DNA of 64,000 nucleotides from Protea cynaroides. Its lineage: Eukaryota > Streptophyta > Magnoliopsida > Proteales > Proteaceae. The notes below the pieces were generated by a model, which did not search any database, had not been told where the DNA came from, and saw only the letters and a list, made by a program, of their open reading frames with translations. Position numbers and translations under genes: made by a program. The stretch lies in the NCBI GenBank assembly GCA_028583415.1, contig CM053270.1, positions 61,841,117 to 61,905,116 of the forward strand. Direction: 5' to 3'. Positions 12,601 through 25,855 of the stretch are shown here, one piece after another (position 1 is the first letter of the stretch; each line of letters starts with the position of its first letter).

Positions 12601-13645
12601 ACTCGAGATGTACTTATGATAATTGTGTGTACTACATGGTGTTAGGAGATGGTTCTTTTGTATATCTTTTGTTATATGTAGATGACACGCTTATTGCTGC
12701 AAAGAACATGTCACATATTCAGGTTTTAAAGAGACAACTCAGTGATGAGTTTGAGATGAAAGATCTTGGTGCAGCGAAGAAGATCTTAGGGATGCAGATT
12801 CAGAGAGATAAAAAAGTTGGAAAATTATATCTCACGCAAAAGAGTTGTATTGAGAAGGTGCTTGAGCACTTTTGGATGAAAAAAGCCAAGCCCGTTGCTA
12901 CTCCTTTGGTTTCGCACTTTAGGCTTTTAGTTCAAGACTCACCTCAAAGTGAAGTCGAGAAGAAGGAGATGTCTCGAATCCCATACTCCAGTGCAGTTGG
13001 TAGCATTATGTATGCCATGGTTTGCACTCGTCTAGACATTGCACAAGCAGTCAATGTAGTGGGCAGATACATGGCTCAGCCAGGGAAGGCACATTGGCAG
13101 ACAGTAAAGTGGATTCTTAGGTATCTCAGAGGTATTTCAGATTTGGGTTTAGTCTTTGATTGCAGTGCTTTGGGAACCTCAATTGTAGGTTTTGTAGGTT
13201 CTAACTTTGCATGTGATCTCGATAAAAAGAGATCTTTAATTGGTTATCTTTTTACGCTTTCTGGTTCAGTTATTAGTTGGAAATTGACCTTGCAGTCGAC
13301 AGTGGCTTTGTCTACTACGGAGGCAGAGTACATGTAGCAGCAGAAGCTGTAAAGGAAGCCATTTGGTTGAGGAATCTCGTGAGTGAGCTTGGGCTTTAGC
13401 AATAAGCTAGTTCAGTTGTCTTTTGTGACAACCAGAGTGCGATACATTTGACGAAAAACCAAGCACATCACGAGAGGACAAAACATATTGATGTCAGATA
13501 TCATTTCATTCGTGAGGCAATTGCCGAAAGGAACATCACGGTGAAGAAAGTTAATACTGCAGACAATCCAGTGGATATGTTGACTAAACCGGTTACGGCA
13601 AACAAGTTCAAGCATTGCTTGGATTTGGGTGGCATTCACACTTAA
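9669..13645 (+). pseudogene. Copia gag-pol polyprotein, multiply interrupted
   Basis: Gag starts at ATG 9669 (MKFLVTPFDGQNNFGLWRIK) with the UBN2/retrotran_gag pattern and ends in a CCHC zinc knuckle (CYYCHKKGHYKSEC, about 10350-10391). The protease follows in another frame from 10445, with the active-site region reading VLDIGTSYHMCP, so the usual Asp-Ser/Thr-Gly is altered. The pre-integrase/integrase zinc region is at 10920-11080 (H..H..C..C), and the integrase core and C-terminus run to about 12000. RT (12237-13000) has SLYGLKQSPRQWY and the catalytic YVDDTLIA. RNase H follows from about 13130 to 13645. Disruptions: TAG at 10098, 10416, 10856 and 12225, a frame break near 11177, and a frame break at 13335. 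It is dead as a protein source, but the LTRs and primer site could still be used in trans. Confidence 0.9.
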
Positions 13646-13821
13646 TTGGTAGCCCCTATTGGGGCATTGGTGGCGAGAGGAGAGGTGTTCACTAGTTTCG
13701 GTTCTGAAGTGAATAATTTTTTTTCACATCTCTTGTTTTTTTACACCGAGTTAGCTCACGTAAGCTTAGAGATATGTTTGAGATATTGTTCAACTTCTAG
13801 ATGGTTTGAGGTTTTCAAGCC

Positions 13822-13832
13822 AAGGTGGAGAT
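13822..13832 (+). promoter_or_regulatory. Polypurine tract
   Basis: aaggtggagat, immediately before the 3' LTR start at 13833. Typical copia primer for plus-strand synthesis. Confidence 0.85.
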
Positions 13833-14285
13833 TGTTATTTTGTGGCTTGAAATTTGGGTCTTTTATGGTTATTATGGACCATATCGTATCTTCATTTTTT
13901 AGTTAAAAAGAAAATAGGAAAGTTATGAGAAAATGATTCTCTATTCCCTCAATTACTTTTCTCCCATAAATATAATTGTGGGAGAGGGAATAGTTAAGGA
14001 TTTTTTCTGACCTAGCCGCAAAACGTAAGAGGAAGAGAGAAAAAAAAAAAAAAAAAAAGGAGAGCAACTAAGGTTCTTGTTCATTGATCTTATGTATTCG
14101 TGCCACTCTATAAGGTGCACTTTGTAATCTTCTTCTTCTTATTGATCTAGTGAAAATCTCTTCTCGCCCGTAGATGTAGACCACATTGATAGAATTACAT
14201 AAATTTCTTGTGTCTTTATTCTTTATTGTTTATTCGAATTTCATACCGCCATTACCTACGTTCTTCCGCTGTGTTTGTCGTAACA
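13833..14285 (+). repeat. Copia 3' LTR
   Basis: 453 bp, tgttatttt to gtaaca, followed by the right target duplication ggttc (14286-14290). Compared with the 5' LTR it lacks ~15 bp around 14090 and has about 28 substitutions by eye. Confidence 0.95.
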
Positions 14286-14290
14286 GGTTC

Positions 14291-15940
14291 AAAGCTGGTG
14301 ATCCAAATTTCATTACCTTTGGATGGTGCAATTACACAATTTGTAGTTGTAACAAAGGTCTTTCCACCATAAAATGTGCATCAGTCGCCAAATAAAATAC
14401 CAAACCCACCCCCTTTATATAGAGATTTCCATGATGATCTCCTTTAATGCACACTCATTGGGTTGTCACAACAACCCCTTGTTATATTTTGACGGACCCT
14501 AATAAGTTATTCCATAGGTTTTCAAAGAGTTGTAGCAGTCCTTATTACATTTAGATGAACCCCTAATAACTTAGTCCTTATGTTTTCAAATATTATAATT
14601 CGATTTTGAGTAAAGGTATAACTTATGTATATTCTTACATGATTTTATGTTTGGCTTAGCATAAAAGCAGCAATTAATCAAAAGTACAAATACTAGAAGA
14701 AAGAGTAAATCATAGGTACCTTCCTTGTAGTTTGTCATTAAATCATGTACATCCTAAACCTTTCAAACAATTTCATTGATACCAATTTCAATCAAAATAA
14801 ATTCTAAAAAAACCCCACTCCATCAGTGAATTTCCATTAATTGATGACGACCCTGAACATAGACTTAATAAGAAATATAGATTTATTGCCAAGAAATCAT
14901 GAGCTCTCATACATATTTGAAATAACTAAATAAAAATTACAAAAGAGAAAGATGCGTAGCTCTTTCTTATTGTCCATTTCCGTCTCCCACTAACTCTCCT
15001 TATCATTGAAACCAAAAGGAAAAAAAAAAAACCCACTAACTTCTAACAGCAGCCTCTTTCTTTTCTTATCCGGACCCCTCAATTCTCTTCTCCCCCTAAA
15101 ACCAGCCTTTATTTTCTCCTTCCAACTCATATCCCTCCTTTAGGGTCCTCTCTTTCCAAAATCGAACTGGCTAAAAAAAAACATCATTCTCAATCTCTTT
15201 CTTCCTAAGTAATACTATCTCCAAAACCAGAAACCTTTTTTTGCTTATGAAACCTTTTCAATTCCACAAGTATTGTCCTTTCTTAAAAAAATGAATGTTT
15301 CCTCTACTTTATGAAATATGGTTCACAAAGAACCTGTCCCTTATGATAGGGCCATTAATTGATGATGAATCATCATCTGAAATAATTTAATGGCAAAAGT
15401 ACCCCCTTATACTGTGTTTGTTCTTCTTTTGTATGAACACTCAATGCTACCACTCTCCTCAATTTTTATCCGAACATGGTTCGTCTTTTATTACCTCACT
15501 TGATTCTTTGAGGAAAATCTCGTTCTGAGCTGGAGAATCCATCCATGGAGTTAGATTGAGCGAAAGCAAATTGGTTAAAACTTATCTAAGTGTGAAGTTC
15601 TGTAACATAAAACTTATGGGCGATTCATTTCACTCCCACTTCTATAATTTTTTGTCAAACGGTTATACTAAATATCACCACAAAACCTTTTAACGAATCA
15701 TTGTTTATTACCTAACTGAACGCATACTCTGTAATAGCCGATACCTACTTCCAAGCCAATTACACACCTTTCACAATTGATATGGTTAACATTCAAAAAG
15801 AGACAGGAAAAGAGCAATCTTAACTGGATTGCATCACTTGGGTGGAGGCCTGGAGAAAGACAATCTCAACATGGCGTTTGCACTAGGGAGCTGAACCTGC
15901 TCAAGGAAGAAACTTCGATGATCCCAACTTAGCATAACCC
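14291..15940. other. AT-rich spacer; 14325-14460 is a dispersed repeat
   Basis: No gene recognised. 14325-14460 ('acaatttgtagttgtaacaa...ccatgatgatctcctttaatg') matches 31715-31790 and 31400-31490, and more weakly the second intron of the GDSL gene (about 45215-45360). The rest is AT-rich with CT-rich patches and no coding signature. Confidence 0.45.
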
Positions 15941-16428
15941 ATTTTCAACAGGCAATGTCAACAGTCATTGGAGCAGGGCCAAGAAGAAAGACCCTTGATT
16001 AAAACAAAAGAATTTGTATTGAGGTTATGTTTGATGTCAAAAAAAAAAAAGAAGAAGAAAAAAGAAGAAAAAACAGCATTAGACAATAGTTATAATAAAA
16101 TAATGATTTTCACCATAATAATAATAATAATAATAATAAAACAATGATAGATTGACCCAAGAAAAAAAAGAAGATAAAACAATGATCAGTTTATGTGTCT
16201 CTCTTCTCTTTTTGGAAAATTTTCTTTTCTTTTTATTTTCTTTGTTTCCAAACATACCTGGAATTCATTTCCTGATTTTCTTTAGCTATCACATCTCTTG
16301 CTTGAATGGTTGGTGCGTCGATCATATCTGTGTGCTGATTCCTCCTCCTACAAGTTACTTGATCTAAATGATACATCCCAAAGCTTTATAATGGAATTTG
16401 AATCATCTGGCATCATTCCCTTTTATTT
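15941..16428 (+). repeat. Duplicated segment, copy B left part
   Basis: Aligns with 3688-4107: 'caatgtcaacagtc', 'gttatgtttgatgtcaa', 'cctgattttctttagctatca', 'catcattcccttttattt'. Similarity stops at 16428 and resumes for the next part of copy A only at 29632. Confidence 0.75.
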
Positions 16429-16552
16429 TATCCCCTGAATATCTCTCCTATCGTCAGATCTTGCATCTCATAGAGTAAGACAACCAAAATACATAAGACA
16501 CTCTTTTTGCCTCTTCAAAACCAAGTTTCTTCCAATGGGTTGAATTGGCTTA
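16429..16552. other. Short unmatched flank left of the CACTA element
   Basis: 124 bp that match neither copy A nor the right flank. They may belong to an older insertion that the CACTA element entered. tta at 16550-16552 is the candidate 3 bp target site. Confidence 0.35.
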
Positions 16553-16573
16553 TACTACAAGAAAGGAGGTCTA

Positions 16574-17075
16574 TGGCGGCATTTTTATAGCGGCGTTTCG
16601 TATTAAAAGCAGCTATTGATTATAAATAGCGGCGTGTTTTAGAAAACGCCATCGTAGGGAGTGTACAAAGCGGCGTTTGCTAAAGAACGCAGTCGTAGGG
16701 AGGGTATACAACGGCGTTTCTTATTAAACGCCGTTGGATGATCTGAAAACAACGTCGTTTGCTACAAAACGCCGTCATAGGTTACATACACAGTGGCATT
16801 TGTTATAAAACACCATCGTAGGAGACATACAAAGCGGCGTTTAATAACAAATGCCGTCGTAGGTCATATACAAAGTGGCATTGACTACAAAACGCCGTCA
16901 TATACGTAACGGAGTTTGTTAAGAAAGGCCGTCATAGGGTCCTTCTAATTCCTGCTTCCCCGTCCCGTGCTTTATTTTATTTACAATATGAGGGACATTG
17001 CTGCGTTTGTTTGAAAATGCAGTTATGAACTATATATAAATATGGCGTTTGTGTAACCAACACAAACGCAGCTTT
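16574..17075. repeat. CACTA left subterminal repeats
   Basis: At least a dozen GGCGTTT / AAACGCC words, often as facing pairs ~15 bp apart (gcggcgttt...aaacgc) and separated by 'cgtaggg' / 'tacaaagcgg'. In En/Spm such subterminal motifs bind the element-encoded DNA-binding protein needed for excision. Confidence 0.85.
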
Positions 17076-18470
17076 TGATCAGGTGCACGGCGGCGGAAAC
17101 GCAAGTATGGAACGAATACCCATGAACCCATATTTTTATCTTCGCGCCTTTCTTCCCCGCACCTCAATTGATTTTCACCTTGCCTCTCAGATTTCCTTCT
17201 TCTTCACTAAAAATTGCCCTAGCTGAGTCTCTTTCTCTCTCCTTTTCACTTAATCAATTCTCTCTATCTCCACTCTTTTAATCGATTTTTCTCCTTCTCT
17301 CCTTTTCTCTCAATCAAGTCACCCCAATCCCCGCCCTAACTAAATCTCTTTGCTTCTCCTCTTTTCTCTCCTTTTCTCTTAATTTCTCCTGCTCAATTCT
17401 CACGATTGGTTTGTCCAGTCTCAATCGATAGTTTGTTCTTTCATTTCCTATCTATTTTCAATTGTATTTTTTAAAAGTGAATTAGAGGATGCACATTGGC
17501 ATCTCGGCTCTATATATATCCAATAGAAAGGAACATGGGCAAGCTGATTAATTTCTTTTTCGGTTAGTTCTGCTCCATCCCTACCTATTATTAGGTTTTT
17601 GTTCTGTTTTAGATTGGTTAGTACATATCAATAGGTTTCGATATGATTTTGTCAAAAACTGATACTAAACCTTACCTTTAGAGGGTTCTAGTTTTTTTTT
17701 TTAGGTAGGTAAAGGGTTCTAGTTCCTCCCTCTATTTTCATCAGTAGTCCTCTGCAATGATGTAGAAGATCTAGAACTGTAGGATAAGAAGTCTAAGCAC
17801 CTAGTTGTCTAGAAAGCGACATTTCCTACAAAAAGCCATCGTAGGAAGTGTACTAAGTTAAGTTTTCACTTCCCGCGCCCCATCCCTGCACTATTAGATA
17901 TAATTACATTGCTGCGTTTATTTGGAAACACAGCTATTCATTGCAGCGTTTGCTATGAAACGCCGGTACGGATCGAAATCCCGCCATCAACCCATTATTT
18001 TTCCATTCCCGCCTTATTTAAGAAGCTTAGTTTTCATTTTTTTTTCAGTTTTGCGCCTTTATCATTCTCATCCGAACTTCTCGGCTTGCCGTAAGTAAAT
18101 CTCTCTCTCAAACTCTGCTATATTTCGTCTCTCCTTCTCTCAGAGTTCAATTCTAACTAAATCTCTTTCTCTCAAACTCTATACCTCCCAAACTCCGCAA
18201 TATTTCATCTCTCCTTCTCTCAGGACTCGCCCTAATTAAATCTCTTTCTCTCAAACTCTCCTTCTCTCGCCTTGTCTCAATGGATAGGGAACCTGCCTGT
18301 GCCATCATCAATTGATTCTCTCTTTGGAAGCCACATAAAATACTGGAGATCAGAGAAGAGGAAGCCTCTAAACGGTTTAGAGCCTGCGCTTGCTCCATCA
18401 TCAATCGATTCTCTCCTTGGAAGCCACAGGTAATCCTTGATCCAAGTGAGTCCTCTGTCTCTCTCTCTCT
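17076..18470 (+). other. CACTA 5' region with an internally duplicated leader
   Basis: 17815-18060 repeats, in shortened form, the order of 16930-17170: 'ttcccgcgcccc', 'attgctgcgttt', 'gcgtttgctatgaaacgcc', 'cccattattttt'. Both copies run into long CT-rich stretches ('aaatctctttctctc' is repeated at 17224, 17343, 18096, 18160 and 18239). Words around 'catcatcaattgattctctctttggaagccaca' occur at 18305 and again at 18397. No ORF is recognised. It probably holds the promoter and untranslated leader. Confidence 0.55.
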
Positions 18471-21400
18471 CTCATCTGTCTGTCTCTCTCTCTCATCTGT
18501 CGATTATCTTTCTTTTACAATAATTTTTTTGGCTGAACAATCTTCCGGGATTGTATTTGCAAACTACTATATTCTGGGTTTTGGAGAGTAGGCGGACAGA
18601 TTTGGGGAAGATGCAAGTTTGTATGTCTGTCAAAGATCTGGATCTGTAGAGCTAGTAAAGGAATTGACCTGAAAAATATATAACCGCACGTCCAATTAAG
18701 TATGTCATGCTTATAAAAAAATTATGCCATTTGGAAGATCATCTTTCACACTTGCCCTAATTCAGTCTTAGTTTTGATTGGGTCTAAATTAAGATTTGTC
18801 ACGCCTCTCTTTTTTCAAACCTTCGGTCTTTTGGTATGATCCATTTGAAACCTTGCAAGACCAGAACAGAACAGAGTAAGTTCTTGTGATAATAAACAGC
18901 AACAAATTTTAAAGAGAAAGCAATTACTGATGTGCAGACCAGAACAGAGTAAGTTCTTGTGATAATAAACAACAACAAATTTACTGAAAAGAAATCATTA
19001 GTTTTGCAAATCTTATCATTTAGAAAATTGAATCTCCAAGAACAAGATTTACAAATTGAGGTTTGAGATTCCATTGAACTTGAAGCAAACTGTAGGTTCA
19101 CTCTTTTAACTCAAGGCTAACAACATGATTTAGGGATATTTCTGCATTTGAGTTTTCTGTTAGGACCTGGAGTAGTTGTAAGTTTAAACTGAACAAAGGT
19201 TATAATACTTAATTTAAGAGTTCAGGAACATGTGTAAGGATACTATCACATTATCAGCAACCCAATTCTCATATGCTTATAGGATTTTACACTACATAGC
19301 TTTAATTCTCAAGCTCAAGATAGCTTTAATTCTCAATTCTTGAACTGCATCAGGAAGGTAATGTTATTTAACAGTATCCCTTCTTTAGAGGTCTATAAAT
19401 TGTTTTTTAATGTAGCTTTGCTCTTAAGTTGTGAATTAATGAAAAGCTAGGATTCTACCTTGTGTTGTGAAAAACAGTTGTTGTGAGAGAGAGTTGAAGT
19501 GAAAGATTCTTGAGGTGAGAGACCTCCGGTGGTGAGATATTTTTTACACTCCAAAAGTTTCTTCTCTGGTATGGTCTTGCTTTTTGCCAAGTGTAGGGTT
19601 ATTCAAATTTGAAGGGAAACAGTCAGATCAGCAAACCTTCACAGTCTTATCTTCCGACTGTATATCATTTTTCAAATACCTAGCTTCTTGCACTATATTA
19701 ACTTTAATGACTTTGATTTTCTTTTCTTATCTTGTTGCACTGTATTAACTTTATCTTTAATGACTTTGATTTTTCTTCCATATCGTTGGTTCTAATAACT
19801 TGACAAAATTCAATGTGTTTGGTAACAAATTTTCTGCAAATGGATTTTCTTATATATCCTCTTGACTTGTTTCATATCGGTGGGCTGTCTCTTTCTGGTG
19901 ATCTCATCACCCACTTTAGAAAATGGTTTATCCACCCTCTTGAGTCTATGACTTCAGCTTGCCCATGGAAATCAATATTAATTACTTAAAAATTACTAAA
20001 ATTAAAAACCCTCATCCCCATAATTTAAATTGCCTAAGATTAACTCATGTTCTTAAGTCAAAATTTTTTTAAAAGCAAACAAGAATTATATTAAATAACT
20101 AAAAAATTGAATATACTGGATTAATGACTAGGCTTATCCAATGAAAACAAAAGAGTGTCATGAATACCCATATTCTTCAATGTCATCAGCAAGAATCCAT
20201 TAACACCGAAGATAAAATAAATTAAATAAAAAACCTAAAACGATGCCAAGTTTGAGTATCCAAAGACAAAGGAAGATCAGATTAGGTGGAAAGCCATAAA
20301 ACGAGTTACTACCCCTTTTGCAAGACAGTTTGCAATCACATTAACTTTTCTGATAGAGTGAGTAATTTTTTAAAGTTAATGTAAATAGATAAGGTCTAAT
20401 TAATAAGATTCCATTGTTAGCAAAAGTGCCAAGGCATAGATCAATTTAGAATACTCCCACCCACTGAAGAAGAATCACACTTTGAATACCCATCTCTTTG
20501 GTTTTCAATGAACCGTACAAGAGGGCTGAAAATTAATATTCTTAGATCATTAGTTTACTGTCCAGCAGTGTGTAAAGAGCCTACACATAGAAGGGGTGAA
20601 ATGACCACCCCATTCCAGTTGGATGCTTGTGTGTGCACTCTTATTGGTCCCTTGCGCTAGTGAATGTCTTTGATGTGTTAATGGAATCCAACTGTAGTTG
20701 AGCATTGGATTAAATCTTGAATAAAAATCACTAGTTAGACTCTCTCCCACGATTGTATGTCATCCTTTATCTCTTCTTCTTCCACCGCTCGCTGTAGGCC
20801 CGTTCGAGTAGGACTATGAAATAAAAAAATTTAGCCCCCTCACCCACGTTTCCTTCCAACTAAAGGCTAGAAGATTGAACTTTCGGATGAGTGGGTAAGT
20901 GAAAGAGATTCAGTCTTATAAGTTTTCTTTAAGTCAACCAAGAGATATTCTCTTTTATCAAACAAGGTACAGATTACGGAGTGTTATATGGTTTAGTTTA
21001 GTAGGTTTGTTGTAATAATTAAGGCTTAATTTTAATAATTTAATGAAGACATTACAAGCAGAACAATTAATTAAGGAAGCACGAAGAGCATAGTTTACTG
21101 CTTGACCCCTTCCTGGTTAGTTCAGCAGCAGCCATGAATTTGCGTGCGTGTGTGAGCAGCCATGTTTTTATGCTATTGTTTCAAATCTTTAGTTGTTTCT
21201 ATTGCATGTGTGAGCTTCTGTCCATTTATGATCCACATGGTTGCAAAAGTTTGGCTTGATTGTACTCTGATTTTTTGTTCTGAAAAGATTTGACCTGCTG
21301 AGTTAATACTTACATGTCATGGTTATTTCTGAGTACATTCTTTTTATTTTAATAACATTCTTGAGAGATGGGTAGGTAGTTCTTCATCACCCTTTGTTTC

Positions 21401-21489
21401 TTCATCACCATCTATTTCCCTTGTATCTGGTGTATCCACTGTGAGTTTCATAAGGGATATAGGTGTTTTCATTTTCCTACCAATAGAGT
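18471..21489. other. CACTA internal non-coding stretch
   Basis: About 3 kb without a recognisable gene. It has a 73 bp tandem duplication (aacagagtaagttcttgtga at 18870 and 18943) and a repeat of 'gagatgggtag...cttcatcacc...gtatctggtgtatccac' at 21365 and 21602. It may be intron or leader of the transposase gene, or later insertions. Confidence 0.4.
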
Positions 21490-21927
21490 ATATATGTCTT
21501 GTCATGTTGTTTTTAGTGACTCTGTTTTTCCATTGAAATTGTCTAAATCAGTTTCATCTGTGTCACCACTTCATGCTCCCTTCTCTGATGTAGCCACTTT
21601 TGAGAGATGGGTAGATAGTTCTTCATCACCACCTATTTCCCCTGTATCTGGTGTATCCACAGTCACTTCTTCACCACTTACCTACCCTTCTGTTCTTCAT
21701 GCCTCTGTTTCTTCATCCTCACACGGTTCAGTCTTATTACCATGTCAATATTCGACTTATCATCCGTAAGACCCATTTTTGAAGAGCTGATTAAAAATGT
21801 GGAGCCAATTAATACTATTTGTAGTGAAGGGAGTGCTTTAATTGATTCTACAGAAATCTTACCTTCTACAGATGTTGTGCTCGGGTGTGATAGTAGCCCT
21901 ATTGTTGCTGTATTTAAAAACATATAG
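21490..21927 (+). pseudogene. Copia polyprotein fragment (integrase C-terminal/linker) inside the CACTA element
   Basis: The frame from 21494 reads RVYMSCHVVFSDSVFPLK, resembling the copia motif R-(I/V)-Y-(I/V)-S-R-H-V-x-F-x-E at the end of integrase. It is followed by a Ser/Pro-rich linker of the kind that sits between integrase and reverse transcriptase. No RT follows. It is either a truncated nested copia or transduced sequence. The call rests on one short motif. Confidence 0.4.
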
Positions 21928-22321
21928 ATGATTTCTTCATTTTTTTTTAATGTTCCCTGCCAATGAATCCCATACATTTCCAACAAGCAAGCAATTTCTC
22001 AAGAATTTGAGGCATGAACTGATATTTTCAGCTCCCTAAAAGTACATTGTCCAACCTAAAGGACAAAAATACAATAGTATGGATGCACCATTTTGAAAGT
22101 TAGTCATCCCTCTGCTCAGGTAATCAATGGTGAGTTCCCCTTCCCCAGTATACTTTATGGATGATGTATATACTATTTGGCTTTTTTTGTTCATATGCTT
22201 CAGTCACTAGCTTGGATGGTTGCAACCATTCCGGAATTTGATTCATAAATTGATGAAATTCTTCCTGTTTATATGTTTATATTTTTTGTTCAGCTTTACT
22301 TATCTATACCTCAAAAAGTAA

Positions 22322-25300
22322 ATGGATAGGAGTTGGATTCAGAGGTCATGGGATAGGAGTTTTCGTTTGAGCGAGCTATACACAGCTGGTGTTAATGCTT
22401 TCCTAGAGTTTGCTTTTTCCAGAGTGAGCACAGGGAATAGGATTTTATGTCCATGTATATACTGCATTAATCAACAGAGTAGAACAAGAGAAGAAGTGTA
22501 TGAACACCTGATAGTCGACGGAATTATTACCGACTATACTACGTGGTATTGTCATGGGGAATTTGGATCCACAAATCCCACATCAACAGATCAATTTGTG
22601 GTTGAAGAAGAAGACCAAGAAGACCAGGATGTTGACATGCATGACATACTACAAGATGCGTTTCCCGAACATGTGGTGGAAGGAGAAGGTGTTAGTACCT
22701 CAACTGGAGGCACAGAGGGTATAGGAGATGAGGAAAACAAATTTTATAGACTGATGCAAGAAGCAGAGAATGAATTGTATCAAGGATGCAAGGAGTTTAC
22801 GACATTGTCATTCATTGTTGCATTATATCACGTAAAATGCCTATGTAATTGGAGTAACAAGTCATTTTCCATGTTGTTGGATATATTGACGAGAGCATTA
22901 CCTAAAGATAATAACGTACCAAAATCTTTCTATGAAACAAAAAAGATGCTTAAGGACTTGGGGCTCGATTACAACAAGATCGATGCATGTCCCAATGATT
23001 GTATGTTGTATTGGAAAGAGGCGTCTAATGAAAGGTCATGTCAGCATTGTGAGAGGTCAAGGTATAAACCCAACAACAACGTTCCCGAGAAAACATTACG
23101 CCATTTTCCTTTGATACCAAGGCTTCAAAGATTGTACAAGTCATCAATAACATCAGCCGATATGAGATGGCATAAAGATGGCCGTACGAATGATGGAAAA
23201 ATACGTCATCCTGCAGATGCAGAAGCATGGAAGGACTTTGACAGACGGCATCCAACTTTTAGTATGGATCCCCGTAGTGTTAGGCTTGGGTTGGCTAGTG
23301 ATGGATTCAATCCTTTTGATCGAGCGATCTCGTACAGCATGTGGCCTTGTTGTTGTGGTGCCATATAATTTACCACCTTGGAAGTGCATGAAACAAACAT
23401 CATTTATGTTGACATTGTTGATTCGGGTAAGAATCAACCTTGGAAATGATATAGATGTGTACTTGCAACCGTTGGTGGATGAATTGAAGTTGTTGTGGGG
23501 TGGTGTTGACACATTTGATTCATTGAAGAAAGAGACATTCAGTTTACGTGCCTGTCTATTATGGACAATTAATGACTTTCCTGCATATGCCAACCTTTGT
23601 TTGGAGCACCAAGGGTGCATTGGCATGTCCTTGTTGCGAGAAAGACACCGTCTCCATTTGGTTGAAACATAGTCGTAAGCATTGTTACCAAGGCCATCGT
23701 CGGTTCCTCGGGGGTAAATCATAAATTTCGAAAGGATAAGAAAGGTTTCAATGGTCATGTCGAGTATGAGGGTGCACCACAACTTCTTTCAAGCGCCGAT
23801 TTGATAATCGAGTTGGATGATCTTGAGTTTCCAAAATTTGGTAAGGACCCCAATAACTAGAAAGCATATAAACGGAAGAGACCCTTGGGTCCAAATGAGG
23901 TAGCACACAATTGGAAGAAGAAAAGTGTATTCTTCGAATTACCCTATTGGAAGGATAATTTGCTCCGCCACAATTTGGATGTCATGCACATAGAAAAGAA
24001 TGTGTATGATAACATCGTTGGTACGTTGTTGGAAATGAAAGATAAATCAAAGGACAAATATGAAGCTCGGTTAGATTTGCAAGACATGAACATTAGACCA
24101 TCTCTACACCCACAGAGAATAGAAGGGAGCACCAAAGTCATTATACCTCCTGCAAGCTTTACACTATCTAGGGTAGAAAAAGAATTGTTTTGTAGAGCTT
24201 TAGCGGGGTTGAAGGTTCCCGATGGTTACTGCGGGAATATAGCACGTAATGTAAAAGTTATCGAAAGGGATATGTCTGGAATGAAAAGCCATGATTGCCA
24301 TGTTTTAATGCAACAACTCCTTCCTCTGGCAATACGAGTACATCCAACAAAGAATGTTAAGTTGGTTTTGCTTTCGTTATGTGGGTTTTTTAGATGTCTA
24401 TGTGCCAAAGTGGCTACGAAGGAAGAGCTGAATAAACTTGAAGCCAATATTGCAGAAACACTTTGCAATCTTGAAAGGATCTTCCCTCCTGCATTTTTTG
24501 ATGTAATGGTTCATTTACTCATTCATTTACCACGGGAGACATTATTAGGTGGACCAGTCCATTACAGGTGGATGTATCCTTTTGAAAGGTTAGTTATTAA
24601 TAAAATTTGTGGGTTTACTACAGTTGAGTTGTTTCCCTTACATTTTTTTACTTTCTTCGAATAACTTTATATTGTAATAGGTATAACAAAACTCTTAAGG
24701 AGTACGTACGCAATCAGAGTCATCCAGAAGGGTCTATTGCAGAAGGCTACATTGCAAATGAAAGCATGACATTTTGTTCTACCCACATTAATAACCTAGA
24801 GACGAGATTCACCCGTCCAATAAGGAATGTTGATAGTGAGAATCCACAAACTGAGCAAACACATTGGATTTTCTCATGCAAAGGTAGACCTTTAGGCCGT
24901 GCTGCGTTGGAGACATTAGAATCAAAAGAGTTACATCAAGCACATCGATATGTTCTTATGCACCACGAAGACATTGAGATATACCGGCAGTAAGTGTTAA
25001 AATTAACGTAATTTGACTATATTTTTTTCACATTTAATGGAATCTCATTGTGCAGACTTCATTTGGATGAGCTTAAAAATAGCTTAAGCTATAAGGTACG
25101 GGAACGTGAGCGAAGGAAGATGCATTCAGAGAAATTCACAGAATGGTTTAGATGTCATGTAAGCAGTAAAACATCTCTCTGCTTTAATCAATTTAAATCT
25201 AATTGCATCTTCCTTTTATTGCGTCCATAACAACTATTCTTGAATTGAATAGGTGGACAAGATAAGACAAAGTGGAGAAGTCGTCCCTTACATTTTTCAA

Positions 25301-25716
25301 AGGCTAGCCAGAGGGCCTAGTCAAGAAGTAAAAAAGTATAAGGGCTATATATTGAATGGAGTCCGGTTTCACACGAAGGATCGTGAAGCCAAGCGACGTA
25401 TATCGGGTTTACACGTGTGAACTTCAATCATTTGATACATACTGGCCAATATTTAACTGATGATCCATTTATTTTCCCGAGACAAGCAAAGCAAGTGTTT
25501 TATGTGTCAGACCCCCTAAACCAAGGTTGGGTTATTGCTCTAAAAGCATCAATGCGCGATGTATATGACACGAAGGGTGACGTGGATGAAGATATTACTC
25601 AGGGTTACCAACAAATAAACATGCAAACTAGTGACCTGAGACGAGTAAATATTGGTCATACTGATATTAGTTGGGCAAGGACAAACTTAGAGGGTACAAC
25701 AGTTGATGCAACTTAG
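22322..25716 (+). pseudogene. CACTA transposase (TNP2/TNPD-like) with DUF4218 and DUF4216 parts
   Basis: ATG 22322 opens the transposase-associated zinc domain (MDRSWIQRS, later CPCIYC and HGE). TNP2 follows from about residue 135 (LMQEAENELYQGCKEF) with KMLKDLGLDYNKIDAC, CMLYWKEA and WHKDGR. A frame change near 23345 (SYSMWP to VPYNLPPWKCMK), a second near 23600 (INDFPAYANL to KGALACPCCEKDTVSIW) and TAG at 23858 break it. LLRHNLDVMHIEKNVYDNI, a conserved region with an expected catalytic Asp, follows. DUF4218 (KSHDCHVLMQQLLPLAIR, HLPRETLLGGPVHYRWMYPF) ends exon 1 at 24588. Introns: 24589-24680, 24990-25055, 25159-25252, all GT-AG. The last exon enters DUF4216 (LIHTGQYLTDDPFIF, QAKQVFYVSDP), but about 40 expected residues are missing and a stop lies near 25420. 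Non-functional as read. Confidence 0.85.
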
Positions 25717-25855
25717 AGGTCTCTAGTTACATATCAATGTTTGCCATTAATTATGCTAATGTATTTTTCAAACAAATGAATTTTTTTATTTATTTATTTT
25801 AGCAAACATATATACAAATTGTAATTATGAGATGATTCAATACAGGTTTACGAAT

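Larger units (their letters stand above)
9150..14285 (+). mobile_element. Ty1/copia LTR retrotransposon, Tork/Tnt1-like, 5136 bp
   Basis: Complete in outline: 5' LTR 9150-9614, primer site 9618-9629, gag-pol remains 9669-13645, polypurine tract 13822-13832, 3' LTR 13833-14285, flanked by ggttc at 9145-9149 and 14286-14290. The domain order gag, protease, integrase, reverse transcriptase, RNase H is that of copia. Gag and RT motifs resemble the Tork/Tnt1 lineage. By hand alignment the LTRs differ at roughly 6 percent of positions plus a ~15 bp indel, so this is a moderately old insertion. The coding part is broken in several places, so the element cannot make its own proteins. Confidence 0.95.
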
